Positions 1 to 7,662 of a DNA stretch of 64,000 nt are shown here, one piece after another. Source of the stretch: Alistipes sp. (GTDB lineage: Bacteria > Bacteroidota > Bacteroidia > Bacteroidales > Rikenellaceae); NCBI RefSeq assembly GCF_020026455.1, contig NZ_JAHHQJ010000001.1, forward strand, positions 124,001-188,000. Direction: 5' to 3'. The translations under genes were made by a program, and so were the position numbers. The notes below the pieces were generated by a model. That model saw nothing but the letters and a program-made list of their open reading frames with translations. It was not told where the DNA came from and made no database searches. Numbering within the stretch: position 1 is the stretch's first letter; each line of letters starts with the position of its first letter.

Positions 1-138
1 TCGGTTCGGGCAAATCGGTTTCTACGGTCCGGAGCGGGCGATGCATGCTCCGGGAGGCGGTGGAGGGGCTTCGGAGGGGCGCCGTGTTATCGCCTGTCGG
101 GCGGACGCTCTGTTTAAGCCCCCTCCCTTATGTCCGAG

Positions 139-210
139 CCGGAGCGGTGTTGCCTGCCGGATCGGTGTCGGCTGCTGGAGCGGTGTTGCCCGCCGGGGTG
201 CTGTCGGCCG
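139..210. repeat. Degenerate intergenic direct repeats
   Basis: The 231 bases before the first gene hold no convincing coding frame. They contain a short GC-rich element, GGAGCGGTGTTGCCTGCCGG, at about 141, repeated with one change about 36 bases later, with further decayed copies (CCGGATCGGTGTCGG) between and after. It lies just past the 3' end of the minus-strand GH2-like gene. No terminator-like hairpin with a T run is visible. Confidence 0.6.
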
Positions 211-231
211 GCGGTTGTCGGGCCCCCGTGC

Positions 232-1587
232 TTACAGGTCCGAATTCCACTCTCCGTCGGTGTCGGAGTAGATCACCGGACGGGACTTTTCGACCGACTT
301 GAGCCATTGGTAGGCCTTGTACATATTGTAGCCGTTGCCCGAAGGACCGCCCAGCTCGTAGGCGATGACGCAGGTGAAATTGCGCGAACGGTAGTACATC
401 GCCTTCACGCGCTCGAGGTAGTCGCCGACGAGTTGCGGATCGTTCGACGGTGTGCCTCCGACGGTGCGGTCGTCGCTCCGCTCCGGGGCGTTGATGTTCG
501 CCCGGTCGATGACGTAGAGGCCCAGTTCGTCGCACAGGGCGTAGAACCACGCGGGCTGCGGATAGCCGGGGCAGATGGTGTTCTTGCCCTTGGCCTTCAG
601 TGCTTTCAGCTCCGCGAGCGTTGTCTTGCGGTCGGCGGCGGCGTTGTATTCGGCCTTGACGGGTTTCGCCTCCTTGCCCAGCCGCATGATGCGCCCGTCG
701 ACGAGTTCGGTTTTGCCGAAGCCGACCTTCAGGGGCATATACTCCTTGTAGACTCCGTTGCGGCGCGTGAAGAGCATCACCTTGTAGAGGGGCGGCGTTT
801 TGCCGCCGGCCTCCCATTTGTTCTCGTAGGTGTGGTAGATGAACGGCGAGAAGCGCACCGTGTCGGTCGAGCGGCCCGGGATGGTGATCTCGGTCATGTT
901 GAACTCGAGCAGCTTGCCCTGCGGCGAGTAGATGTCGTAGCCGACGGTGACGGGTTCCTCGTAGTTGTAGGCGTTCTGCGCCACGATTTTGAGGTCGAGC
1001 ATTCCGAAGTTGCGCCCGAGCGAGTCGGGAACCAGTCCGATCTCGAAATCGGCGATCGAGCGTTTGTTCTGGTAATAGAGGTAGCTGTTCGCAAAGGGCT
1101 TGCGGGAGACGGAGGACGGGGCGTCGAGCTGCCGGGCGGGATTGTCGCTGCGCATCAGCAGTTTGAAGTCATTGGCGCCCTCGCGGATGAAGGGGGTCAG
1201 GTCGAATTCGGCGGGTGTCAGCGGATCGCCGACCTCGGCCACCTGGCGGTCGTTGAGCCAGAGCGAATAGGCCGAACCGGGGTTTTCCACGTGCAGGTAG
1301 ACCACGCCGTCGGTCCAGGCGAAGGGGATCTCGATCTCCTGTTCGAGGATGGCATGGAGAGGGCCTTCGGCGGCCATCGTCACCACGGGATTGAAAGCCT
1401 TCCAGTGGCCTCCGTCTTCGCGGTTGCGGGCCTCGGCGTCGTGGCGCGCGTCGTAGGGGACGACCTCCGTACGGTAGACGCGGCCCCCTCCGGGCGCCAT
1501 CGGGACCGGATTCCTCTCCTCCATGATCTGGGCCGCCGCAGAGAGCGTGCAGGCTGCCAGTGCAGCCGTCAATAGCGTTCGTTTCAT
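232..1587 (-). CDS. Truncated, probably inactive GH2-like secreted protein
   Basis: A 451-residue protein with a signal peptide (residues 1-19, cleavage after AAA). Residues about 20-180 resemble the sugar-binding beta-sandwich of family 2 glycosidases and 190-295 the Ig-like domain. From about 300 the sequence follows the GH2 barrel: FYALCDELGLYVID (348-361), GGTPSNDP (377-384), SGNGYNMYKAYQWLK (416-430) and SRPVIY, ending at EWNSDL where active enzymes continue for hundreds of residues. The usual acid/base motif LGNEAGNG reads LGGPSGNG here (412-419), so the catalytic Glu is Pro. The usual IDEANIE reads IDRANIN and the usual SHYP reads PGYP. The nucleophile region is absent. I infer a non-catalytic carbohydrate-binding or scaffold role. 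The stop is genuine in this read; a frameshift remnant is the alternative. It is monocistronic with two upstream promoter motifs. Confidence 0.72.
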   Translation of the reverse strand: MKRTLLTAALAACTLSAAAQIMEERNPVPMAPGGGRVYRTEVVPYDARHDAEARNREDGGHWKAFNPVVTMAAEGPLHAILEQEIEIPFAWTDGVVYLHVENPGSAYSLWLNDRQVAEVGDPLTPAEFDLTPFIREGANDFKLLMRSDNPARQLDAPSSVSRKPFANSYLYYQNKRSIADFEIGLVPDSLGRNFGMLDLKIVAQNAYNYEEPVTVGYDIYSPQGKLLEFNMTEITIPGRSTDTVRFSPFIYHTYENKWEAGGKTPPLYKVMLFTRRNGVYKEYMPLKVGFGKTELVDGRIMRLGKEAKPVKAEYNAAADRKTTLAELKALKAKGKNTICPGYPQPAWFYALCDELGLYVIDRANINAPERSDDRTVGGTPSNDPQLVGDYLERVKAMYYRSRNFTCVIAYELGGPSGNGYNMYKAYQWLKSVEKSRPVIYSDTDGEWNSDL

Positions 1588-1612
1588 CGTTTACGGGGGT
1601 ATGTAATCAGGA

Positions 1613-1643
1613 CAAAGGTATAAAAAAGTTGGATCGGTTCAAA
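1613..1643 (-). promoter_or_regulatory. Proximal promoter of the GH2-like gene
   Basis: On the minus strand the -7 element TACCTTTG (complement of 1613-1620) fits TAnnTTTG. A TTTG -33 element (complement of 1640-1643) lies 19 bases upstream. The ATG follows 25 bases downstream of the -7 element. Confidence 0.65.
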
Positions 1644-1701
1644 ACGGAATCGCATGCCGGCCGCGAAAACACGCCGATGCAGCGAGGGGCCGTTGCGGCA
1701 C

Positions 1702-1732
1702 CAAAGGTACTTTTTTTTTGACAAATCGCAAA
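1702..1732 (-). promoter_or_regulatory. Distal promoter of the GH2-like gene
   Basis: A second minus-strand TACCTTTG (complement of 1702-1709) with TTTG (complement of 1729-1732) 19 bases upstream. It lies inside the asnS promoter region on the other strand, so the two promoters would compete for RNA polymerase. Confidence 0.5.
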
Positions 1733-1747
1733 TTATCGTTAACTTTG
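1717..1747 (+). promoter_or_regulatory. asnS promoter
   Basis: TTTG at 1717-1720 (end of a T9 run), a 19-base spacer and TAACTTTG at 1740-1747 match the Bacteroidetes -33/-7 consensus. The asnS ATG is 43 bases downstream. Confidence 0.7.
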
Positions 1748-1790
1748 TCAATTCGGAAAAAACGACTGGAAACACAGACAAAAACGAGAT

Positions 1791-3179
1791 ATGAAAACGC
1801 AGAGAATCGTAGAAATCCTGAAATCGGACGCTGTCGATACCGACATCGTCGTAAAAGGCTGGGTGCGCACCAAGCGCGGCAACAAGAACGTGGCGTTCAT
1901 CGCCCTGAATGACGGGTCGTGCGTGGGTAACATACAGGTGGTGGTCGATCTGGCCAAAATCCCCGAGGAGCAGCTCAAACCCGTGACCACGGGCGCCTGT
2001 CTGCGTGTCGACGGCCGTCTGGTGGCCTCGCCGGGATCGGGACAGGGCGTCGAGGTGCAGGCCGAGAAGATCCAGGTTTACGGTACGGCCGACCCCGAGA
2101 GCTATCCCCTGCAGAAGAAGGGGCATTCGCTGGAGTTCCTGCGCGAAATCGCCTACCTGCGTCCGCGCACCAACACCTTCGGGGCCGTGCTCCGCATCCG
2201 CCACGCCATGGCTTACGCCATCCACGAATATTTCAACAAACACGGATTCTACTATTTCCACACCCCGATCATTACGGCTTCGGACTGCGAAGGCGCCGGG
2301 GCGATGTTCCAGGTGACGACACTCGATATGAACAACCTGCCCCGGACCGAAGAGGGGGAGGTCGACTACGCGCAGGACTTCTTCGGCAAGGCGTGCAACC
2401 TCACGGTGTCGGGCCAGCTCGAAGGCGAGCTGGGCGCACTCTCGCTGGGGCGCATCTACACCTTCGGGCCCACGTTCCGTGCCGAAAATTCGAACACCCC
2501 GCGCCATGCGTCGGAGTTCTGGATGATCGAGCCGGAAGCGGCCTTCTTCGAACTGGAGGACAATATGGAACTGGCCGAGGATTTTCTCAAATACCTCATC
2601 CGCTATGCGCTGGACAACTGCAAGGAAGACCTCGAATTCATGAACAAGATGTGGGACAAGGGGCTGCTGGAGCGCCTGCACTTTGTGCTGGAGCACGATT
2701 TCAAGCGGCTCGACTACACCGAAGGCATCGAGATCCTGAAGGCTTCGGGCCGCAAGTTCGAATTCCCCTGCGACTGGGGTTGCGACCTGCAGTCCGAGCA
2801 CGAGCGCTACCTTGTGGAGGAGCACTTCAAGCGTCCGGTCATCTTGATCAACTACCCGAAGGACATCAAGGCCTTCTACATGAAGCAGAACGACGACGGC
2901 AAGACAGTGCGCGCCATGGACGTATTGTTCCCGGGAATCGGCGAGATCATCGGCGGTTCGGAGCGTGAGGCCGATTATGGCAAACTTCATGCGAGAGTCA
3001 CCGAATTGGGCATGAACGAGAGGGAGCTTTGGTGGTATCTCGATACCCGCCGCTGGGGCTCGGCGCCCCATTCGGGCTTCGGACTGGGCTTCGACCGGCT
3101 GCTGCTTTTCGTGACGGGCATGACCAACATCCGTGACGTGCAGCCTTTCCCGCGGACGCCCCAGCACGCCGACTTCTGA
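1791..3179 (+). CDS. asnS: Asparaginyl-tRNA synthetase
   Basis: A 462-residue class II aminoacyl-tRNA synthetase that charges tRNA-Asn in the cytosol. An N-terminal OB-fold anticodon-binding domain (about 1-110, with VKGWVRTKRGNKNVAFIALNDGS) precedes the catalytic core. Motif 2 is FRAENSNTPRHASEFWMIEPE-like near residues 231-250, and motif 3 ends GFGLGFDRLLLFVTGMTNIRD near the C-terminus. The DVQPFPRTP ending is typical of AsnRS. Length matches bacterial AsnRS. It stands alone, transcribed from the promoter at 1717-1747, with a 243-base gap before rpoN. Confidence 0.97.
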   Translation: MKTQRIVEILKSDAVDTDIVVKGWVRTKRGNKNVAFIALNDGSCVGNIQVVVDLAKIPEEQLKPVTTGACLRVDGRLVASPGSGQGVEVQAEKIQVYGTADPESYPLQKKGHSLEFLREIAYLRPRTNTFGAVLRIRHAMAYAIHEYFNKHGFYYFHTPIITASDCEGAGAMFQVTTLDMNNLPRTEEGEVDYAQDFFGKACNLTVSGQLEGELGALSLGRIYTFGPTFRAENSNTPRHASEFWMIEPEAAFFELEDNMELAEDFLKYLIRYALDNCKEDLEFMNKMWDKGLLERLHFVLEHDFKRLDYTEGIEILKASGRKFEFPCDWGCDLQSEHERYLVEEHFKRPVILINYPKDIKAFYMKQNDDGKTVRAMDVLFPGIGEIIGGSEREADYGKLHARVTELGMNERELWWYLDTRRWGSAPHSGFGLGFDRLLLFVTGMTNIRDVQPFPRTPQHADF

Positions 3180-3422
3180 CGGAAGGCGCCCGGCGGCGGC
3201 TCCTCCCGCTCTTCCCCGACCCTCGGCGGCGGGTCATACCTTCGTATGCTCTGCCGCTGCCGGCGTCCCGAAGCCCGGGGCCAGGGCCCGGAATCTGTAA
3301 ATTGAAGGCCGGAATCTGGAGATAGGTAGCAGTCCGCCCGGAACGACTTTCGGAAATCCAAACGAACCCGATAAATGACGAGACCAAATTCGGAATGCTG
3401 TAATTCTTAATTTGGACCCAAT

Positions 3423-4847
3423 ATGGCTATTAATCAGAAACAGGTACTTTCGCTTCAGCAGAAGCTTTCCCCGCAGCAGATACAGATGATCAAGCTGCTG
3501 GAGTTGCCTGCCGTGCAGCTCGAACAGCGCATCAAACAGGAGATTGAAGACAATATCGTGCTGGAAGAGGAGGAGCGTTCGGCCGAGGACGAGGAGCAGC
3601 CGCCCCAGCAGATCTCCTTCGACGAATACCTCCGCGAGGATGATACGCCGTCGTACAAGAGTCGCATCAACAACTTCTCGAAGGACGACAAGCAGCGTCC
3701 GGTCTATCTGACCGAGGGGCGGTCTTTGCAGGAATACCTCGTCGAGCAGCTGGGCTACCGCAATCTGCCGGAGCGCGACATGCGGCTGGCGGTCTATCTG
3801 ATCGGCAGCATCGACGAGGACGGCTACCTGCGCCGCGATCTGGAGTCCGTGGCCGACGACATCGCCTTCACGATCGGTCTTGAAACGACGGCCGGGGAGC
3901 TGGAGCGCCTGCTCGGAATCATCCACGAACTCGAACCGGCGGGCATCGGCGCGCGCGACCTGCGCGAATGCCTGCTGTTGCAGATGGCGCAGATGTCGGT
4001 TAACACCCGTCCGCGGCGGCTGGCCCGGAAGATTCTGACGAGCTATTTCGATGAGTTCGTCAAGAAGCATTACGAGAAGCTGATGGCGCGGCTGCAGATT
4101 TCCGAGGAGGATTTCCGCGACGCGATCGCCGAGATCAGGCGCCTGTCGCCCAAGCCCGGCAACCTCTATGCCGAGGGCGGCACGGACACCACGCCTTACA
4201 TCATTCCGGATTTCATCCTCGACTATCAGGACGGGCGGTTCAACCTCTCGCTGAACTCCTACAATGTCCCCGAGGTGCGCGTCAACCGCCGCTATATGGA
4301 TATGATCCGCTCGATGGTGGGGTCGGACGGGCTGGTCAAGGAGAAGGACAGGGAGGCCATCCAGTTTGTGAAGAACAAGATCGACTCGGCGAAGTGGTTC
4401 ATCTCGGCCATCAAGCAGCGGCACGACACGCTGATGCGCACGATGCAGACCATTCTGGACTACCAGCAGGAGTATTTCAAGGACGGGGACAAGTCGAAGC
4501 TCCTGCCGATGATCCTCAAGGACATAGCCGACCGCACGGGGCTGGACGTGTCGACCATCTCGCGCGTGGTGAACAGCAAGTATGTGCAGACGCAGTTCGG
4601 GATCATCCTCCTGAAGTCGCTCTTCTCGGAGGCCATGCAGACCGATTCGGGCGAGGAGGTGTCGAGCTACGAGATCAAGAACATCCTGCAGCAGTGTATC
4701 GACGAGGAGGACAAGCGGCACCCGCTGACCGACGAGACGCTGATGGACATTCTCAATGCGAAGGGCTACCGCATCGCCCGGCGCACCGTGGCCAAGTACC
4801 GCGAAATGCTCGGTATTCCGGTGGCGCGTCTGCGAAAGCAGATATAG
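3423..4847 (+). CDS. rpoN: RNA polymerase sigma-54 factor
   Basis: A 474-residue sigma-54 factor directing RNA polymerase to -24/-12 promoters under bacterial enhancer-binding proteins. The N-terminal region I is Gln/Leu-rich (KQVLSLQQKLSPQQIQMIKLLELP), followed by an acidic region II (EEEERSAEDEEQP, about 50-65), the core-binding domain, a helix-turn-helix region (DVSTISRVVNSKYVQT, about 377-392) and the RpoN box ARRTVAKYRE at 452-461. Length is typical. No enhancer-binding regulator is encoded in the window. The 243-base region upstream (3180-3422) is GC-rich and I see no clear promoter there. Confidence 0.97.
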   Translation: MAINQKQVLSLQQKLSPQQIQMIKLLELPAVQLEQRIKQEIEDNIVLEEEERSAEDEEQPPQQISFDEYLREDDTPSYKSRINNFSKDDKQRPVYLTEGRSLQEYLVEQLGYRNLPERDMRLAVYLIGSIDEDGYLRRDLESVADDIAFTIGLETTAGELERLLGIIHELEPAGIGARDLRECLLLQMAQMSVNTRPRRLARKILTSYFDEFVKKHYEKLMARLQISEEDFRDAIAEIRRLSPKPGNLYAEGGTDTTPYIIPDFILDYQDGRFNLSLNSYNVPEVRVNRRYMDMIRSMVGSDGLVKEKDREAIQFVKNKIDSAKWFISAIKQRHDTLMRTMQTILDYQQEYFKDGDKSKLLPMILKDIADRTGLDVSTISRVVNSKYVQTQFGIILLKSLFSEAMQTDSGEEVSSYEIKNILQQCIDEEDKRHPLTDETLMDILNAKGYRIARRTVAKYREMLGIPVARLRKQI

Positions 4848-4916
4848 CGGAAACTGCCGGCTGAACTCCGGGCATCAGGGATAATTTCCGGGATAATTCC
4901 CGTCGGGCTGCAGGCC

Positions 4917-5140
4917 GGGACGGGTCCGGAGTTGCCCCGCGGAGCCGGTCTGTGGGCCGGGGAGAGGCGAAGTTGCTCCCGCGAAGTTGGGCCGTGGACT
5001 GCGGCGGAGTTGCAAATGGAGCTCAGGGATCCGGTCGGAGTTGCTCCATCGGCGCAGGCTCTCGGCCGGAGTTGCCCCGCAAAGTTGGGCCGTGGACTGG
5101 GGCGGAGTTGCTCCGTCGGTGCAGGCCCTCCACCGGTCGC
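4917..5140. repeat. Intergenic degenerate repeat block
   Basis: The 398-base gap between rpoN and the next gene (4848-5245) holds GC-rich direct repeats. The segment GTTGGGCCGTGGACTG is present at 4986 and again 98 bases later. A second unit, GGAGTTGCTCC followed by a TCGG(C/T)GCAGGC core, occurs near 5037 and 5104. GGAGTTGCTCC is itself a short inverted repeat. No coding frame is convincing. Confidence 0.65.
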
Positions 5141-5245
5141 GGCGGAAAAACGCGTTGGCCGAGCTTGGAGAATTGGGGCGAGCTTGGAAATTTGAGGTGA
5201 GCTTGAAATTTTGGATCGTGATTGAAAAATTGGAACAAGTCTGAA

Positions 5246-5854
5246 ATGGATTATAGAAAACTTTCGAACGGCATATCCCGGGTCCTGCATCCGTTTTTGC
5301 TGCCCGTCTACCTGATGGCGGTGTTGCTGACAATGACCGCCTTTGCGCACTATCCTTCCAATGTGAAGTTCTATTTGCTGTGGGTGGTGGTGCTCTACGC
5401 GATCGTCATTCCGCTCCTGTCGCTCGGTGTGTTGCGCTCGCTGGGTCGCATTTCGGACTACGGGATCTCGGACCGCAGGGAGCGCTTCCTGCCGCTGCTC
5501 ATCGGCGCCGTCTGCTACGTGCTGTGCGCCATCACCATCGCGAAGATCCCTTCGGCGATCTTCCTGCGCAAATTCATGATTGCCGCGGCCTGCTGCGAGG
5601 TGCTGTGTCTGGTGGTATCGTTCTACTGGAAGATCAGTCTTCACCTGACGGGCATGGGGGCCGCCGTGGCGCTGCTCGTGGTGATGAACGTCGTCGGTGT
5701 GGGCAACATGCTCGTTCCCCTCATGATCGCCATCCTCGGTGCCGGGGCGCTCGCGTCGGCGCGCCTCTACCTCGGATGTCACAACGGGCGGCAGGTCCTC
5801 GCCGGATTCTGCGGCGGATTCGTCGTCTCCATCCTCGCGGTGCTCTTCCTGTAA
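5246..5854 (+). CDS. Multi-pass membrane protein (possibly PAP2-like)
   Basis: A 202-residue integral membrane protein with about five or six hydrophobic segments starting near residue 15. It contains an ISDRRERFLPLLIG loop and SLHLTGMGAAVALL later on, which recalls the SxHxxG segment of PAP2-like membrane phosphatases. The full lipid phosphatase signature (KxxxxxxRP, PSGH, SRxxxxxHxxxD) is not present, so I do not call it an enzyme. The frame is open from a TTG at 5222, but ATG 5246 gives a natural N-terminus (MDYRKLSNGISRVLHP). It ends just before a bidirectional terminator shared with gdhA. Confidence 0.7.
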   Translation: MDYRKLSNGISRVLHPFLLPVYLMAVLLTMTAFAHYPSNVKFYLLWVVVLYAIVIPLLSLGVLRSLGRISDYGISDRRERFLPLLIGAVCYVLCAITIAKIPSAIFLRKFMIAAACCEVLCLVVSFYWKISLHLTGMGAAVALLVVMNVVGVGNMLVPLMIAILGAGALASARLYLGCHNGRQVLAGFCGGFVVSILAVLFL

Positions 5855-5865
5855 ATCGATCCGGA

Positions 5866-5907
5866 AAAAAGAAATCCGGCCGGAGAATGCTTCTCCGGCC
5901 GGATTTT
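5866..5907. terminator. Bidirectional terminator
   Basis: A perfect 16-base-pair hairpin (5872-5887 with 5891-5906, loop TGC) sits between two convergent genes. The plus strand ends in a T run; the minus strand ends TTTCTTTTTT. It would serve both the membrane protein gene and gdhA. Confidence 0.9.
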
Positions 5908-5924
5908 CGTACTTGGACCCTCGG

Positions 5925-7280
5925 TTAGACACAACCCTGGGCGAGCATGGCGTTGGCCACCTTCATGAAGCCGCCGATGTTGGCGCCCACGACGTAGTTG
6001 ATGTAGCCGTCGGGCTGGGTTCCGTAGCGCACGCAAACGGCGTGGATGTTCTGCATGATGGATTTCAACTTCGCGTCGACCTCCTCGGGCGACCAGGTGA
6101 GACGCATCGAGTTTTGTGTCATTTCAAGTCCCGAGGTGGCCACACCGCCGGCGTTGGCTGCCTTGCCCGGGGCGTAGAGCAGCTTGTGCTGCTGGAAAAT
6201 CCGGATGGCGTCGGGCGTCGAGGGCATGTTGGCTCCTTCGGCGACGCACACGCAGCCGTTGTCGACCAGTGCCTGTGCCTCGTCGCCGTTCAGCTCGTTC
6301 TGCGTGGCACACGGCATGGCGATGTCACACTTCACGCCCCACGGACGTTCGCCGGCATGGTAGGTTGCCGACGGGTATTTTTCCGCATACTCCTTGATGC
6401 GGCCGCGGAAAATGTTCTTCAGCTCCATGACGTATTCCAGTTTCTCGGGGCTGATGCCTTCGGGGTCGTGGATGTAGCCCGACGAATCGGAGAGCGTCAC
6501 CACCTTGGCACCCAGTTCGGTCGCCTTCTGGCAGGCGTACTGGGCGACATTGCCCGAGCCGGAGATGCAGACGGTCTTCCCCCGGAACGAGTCGTTGCGT
6601 GTGGCGAGCATCTCCTGTGCGAAGTAGCAGGTTCCGTAGCCCGTGGCCTCGGGGCGCAGCGGGCTGCCGCCCCAGTCGCGGCCCTTGCCGGTGAGCGTGC
6701 CGGTGAATTCGTCGCGCAGACGCTTGTACTGGCCGAACAGGAAGCCGATTTCACGGCCGCCGACGCCGATGTCGCCCGCCGGAACGTCGGTGTCCTGTCC
6801 GATGTGGCGCTGCAGTTCGGTCATGAACGACTGGCAGAATTTCATCACCTCGTTGTCCGACTTGCCCTTCGGATTGAAGTCCGAACCACCCTTGCCGCCG
6901 CCCATCGGGAGTGTCGTGAGGCTGTTCTTGAAGGTCTGCTCGAAAGCCAGGAACTTGAGGATCGAGAGGTTTACCGAGGGGTGGAAGCGGATACCGCCCT
7001 TGTAGGGGCCTATGGCGCTGTTCATCTGGATGCGGTAGCCGCGGTTGATTTCGATTTCGCCTTTGTCGTTGAGCCACGGCACGCGGAAGATGATCACGCG
7101 CTCGGGTTCGGCAATGCGTTCCAACACCTTCATCTTCTGCAGGATCGGGCTGGTCACGATGTGCGGGGCCAGCGATTCGGCCACCTCGCGGACGGCCTGG
7201 TGAAATTCCGGCTCTCCGGGATTGCGTGCAATCAGCCGGGCCATGAAGTCTTCGACGTACTGTTGGGCTTGTTCGTTCAT
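5925..7280 (-). CDS. gdhA: NADP-type glutamate dehydrogenase
   Basis: A 451-residue hexameric-type glutamate dehydrogenase that interconverts 2-oxoglutarate plus ammonia with glutamate in the cytosol. The catalytic Lys lies in PMGGGKGGSDFNPKGKSD (K130). The Rossmann fold carries VCISGSGNVAQYACQKA, and CVAEGANMPST is the late nucleotide/substrate motif. Length and motifs fit the roughly 450-residue hexameric class usually linked to NADPH. In a peptide-fermenting bacterium it links amino-acid breakdown to nitrogen assimilation. It is monocistronic. The upstream leader (7281-7380) is AT-rich, but no full promoter consensus is evident. Confidence 0.95.
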   Translation of the reverse strand: MNEQAQQYVEDFMARLIARNPGEPEFHQAVREVAESLAPHIVTSPILQKMKVLERIAEPERVIIFRVPWLNDKGEIEINRGYRIQMNSAIGPYKGGIRFHPSVNLSILKFLAFEQTFKNSLTTLPMGGGKGGSDFNPKGKSDNEVMKFCQSFMTELQRHIGQDTDVPAGDIGVGGREIGFLFGQYKRLRDEFTGTLTGKGRDWGGSPLRPEATGYGTCYFAQEMLATRNDSFRGKTVCISGSGNVAQYACQKATELGAKVVTLSDSSGYIHDPEGISPEKLEYVMELKNIFRGRIKEYAEKYPSATYHAGERPWGVKCDIAMPCATQNELNGDEAQALVDNGCVCVAEGANMPSTPDAIRIFQQHKLLYAPGKAANAGGVATSGLEMTQNSMRLTWSPEEVDAKLKSIMQNIHAVCVRYGTQPDGYINYVVGANIGGFMKVANAMLAQGCV

Positions 7281-7662
7281 AAGCGATTCGATTTTGAGGG
7301 ATTTGTGTTTGTTTCTGCCCCTAAAATTAGAACATTTATTGGAGTTTTACAACTTATTTAAGAATTTCATAAAATATTTTATTTACCGCCTCCTCTTGTC
7401 TGCCCCCTCGTTGCAAGGCGGTTGGCCTTTGGAACGGCACATTCCGGCACCGCGTTTTTCGATTTCTTCCGGCTTTTTTCGGCTTTTTTCGGCCTTTTTC
7501 AGACCTTTCCCCGGCCCTTTTCTGGCCCTTTTCCGCCAAAAAGCCCGCCTCGTTTCGAAAAGGCGGGCCGATGCAGGCGCTCTTCTGCAGAGACAGCAAC
7601 TCCCGCCGCCGGGCAGGGGTTGGGAGACCCGGCATGACGGGAGTTGCTGTCTTGCGCGCGAT
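7281..7662. other. Intergenic region upstream of gdhA, downstream of nadE
   Basis: 382 bases without a gene. The first 100 are AT-rich and form the gdhA leader. About 7465-7540 is pyrimidine-rich, with repeated CGGCTTTTTT and GGCCCTTTT units. A hairpin at 7543-7568 terminates nadE. Confidence 0.6.
7536..7568 (-). terminator. nadE terminator
   Basis: Arms 7543-7550 (GCCCGCCT) and 7561-7568 (AGGCGGGC), with a further TTTCGAAA palindrome in the loop. On the minus strand the stem is followed by TTTTT. Confidence 0.7.

Noticed and set aside
5222..5245. TTG start 24 bases upstream of the membrane protein
   Set aside because: An ATG at 5246 is available, and the added residues (MKNWNKSE) have no support.
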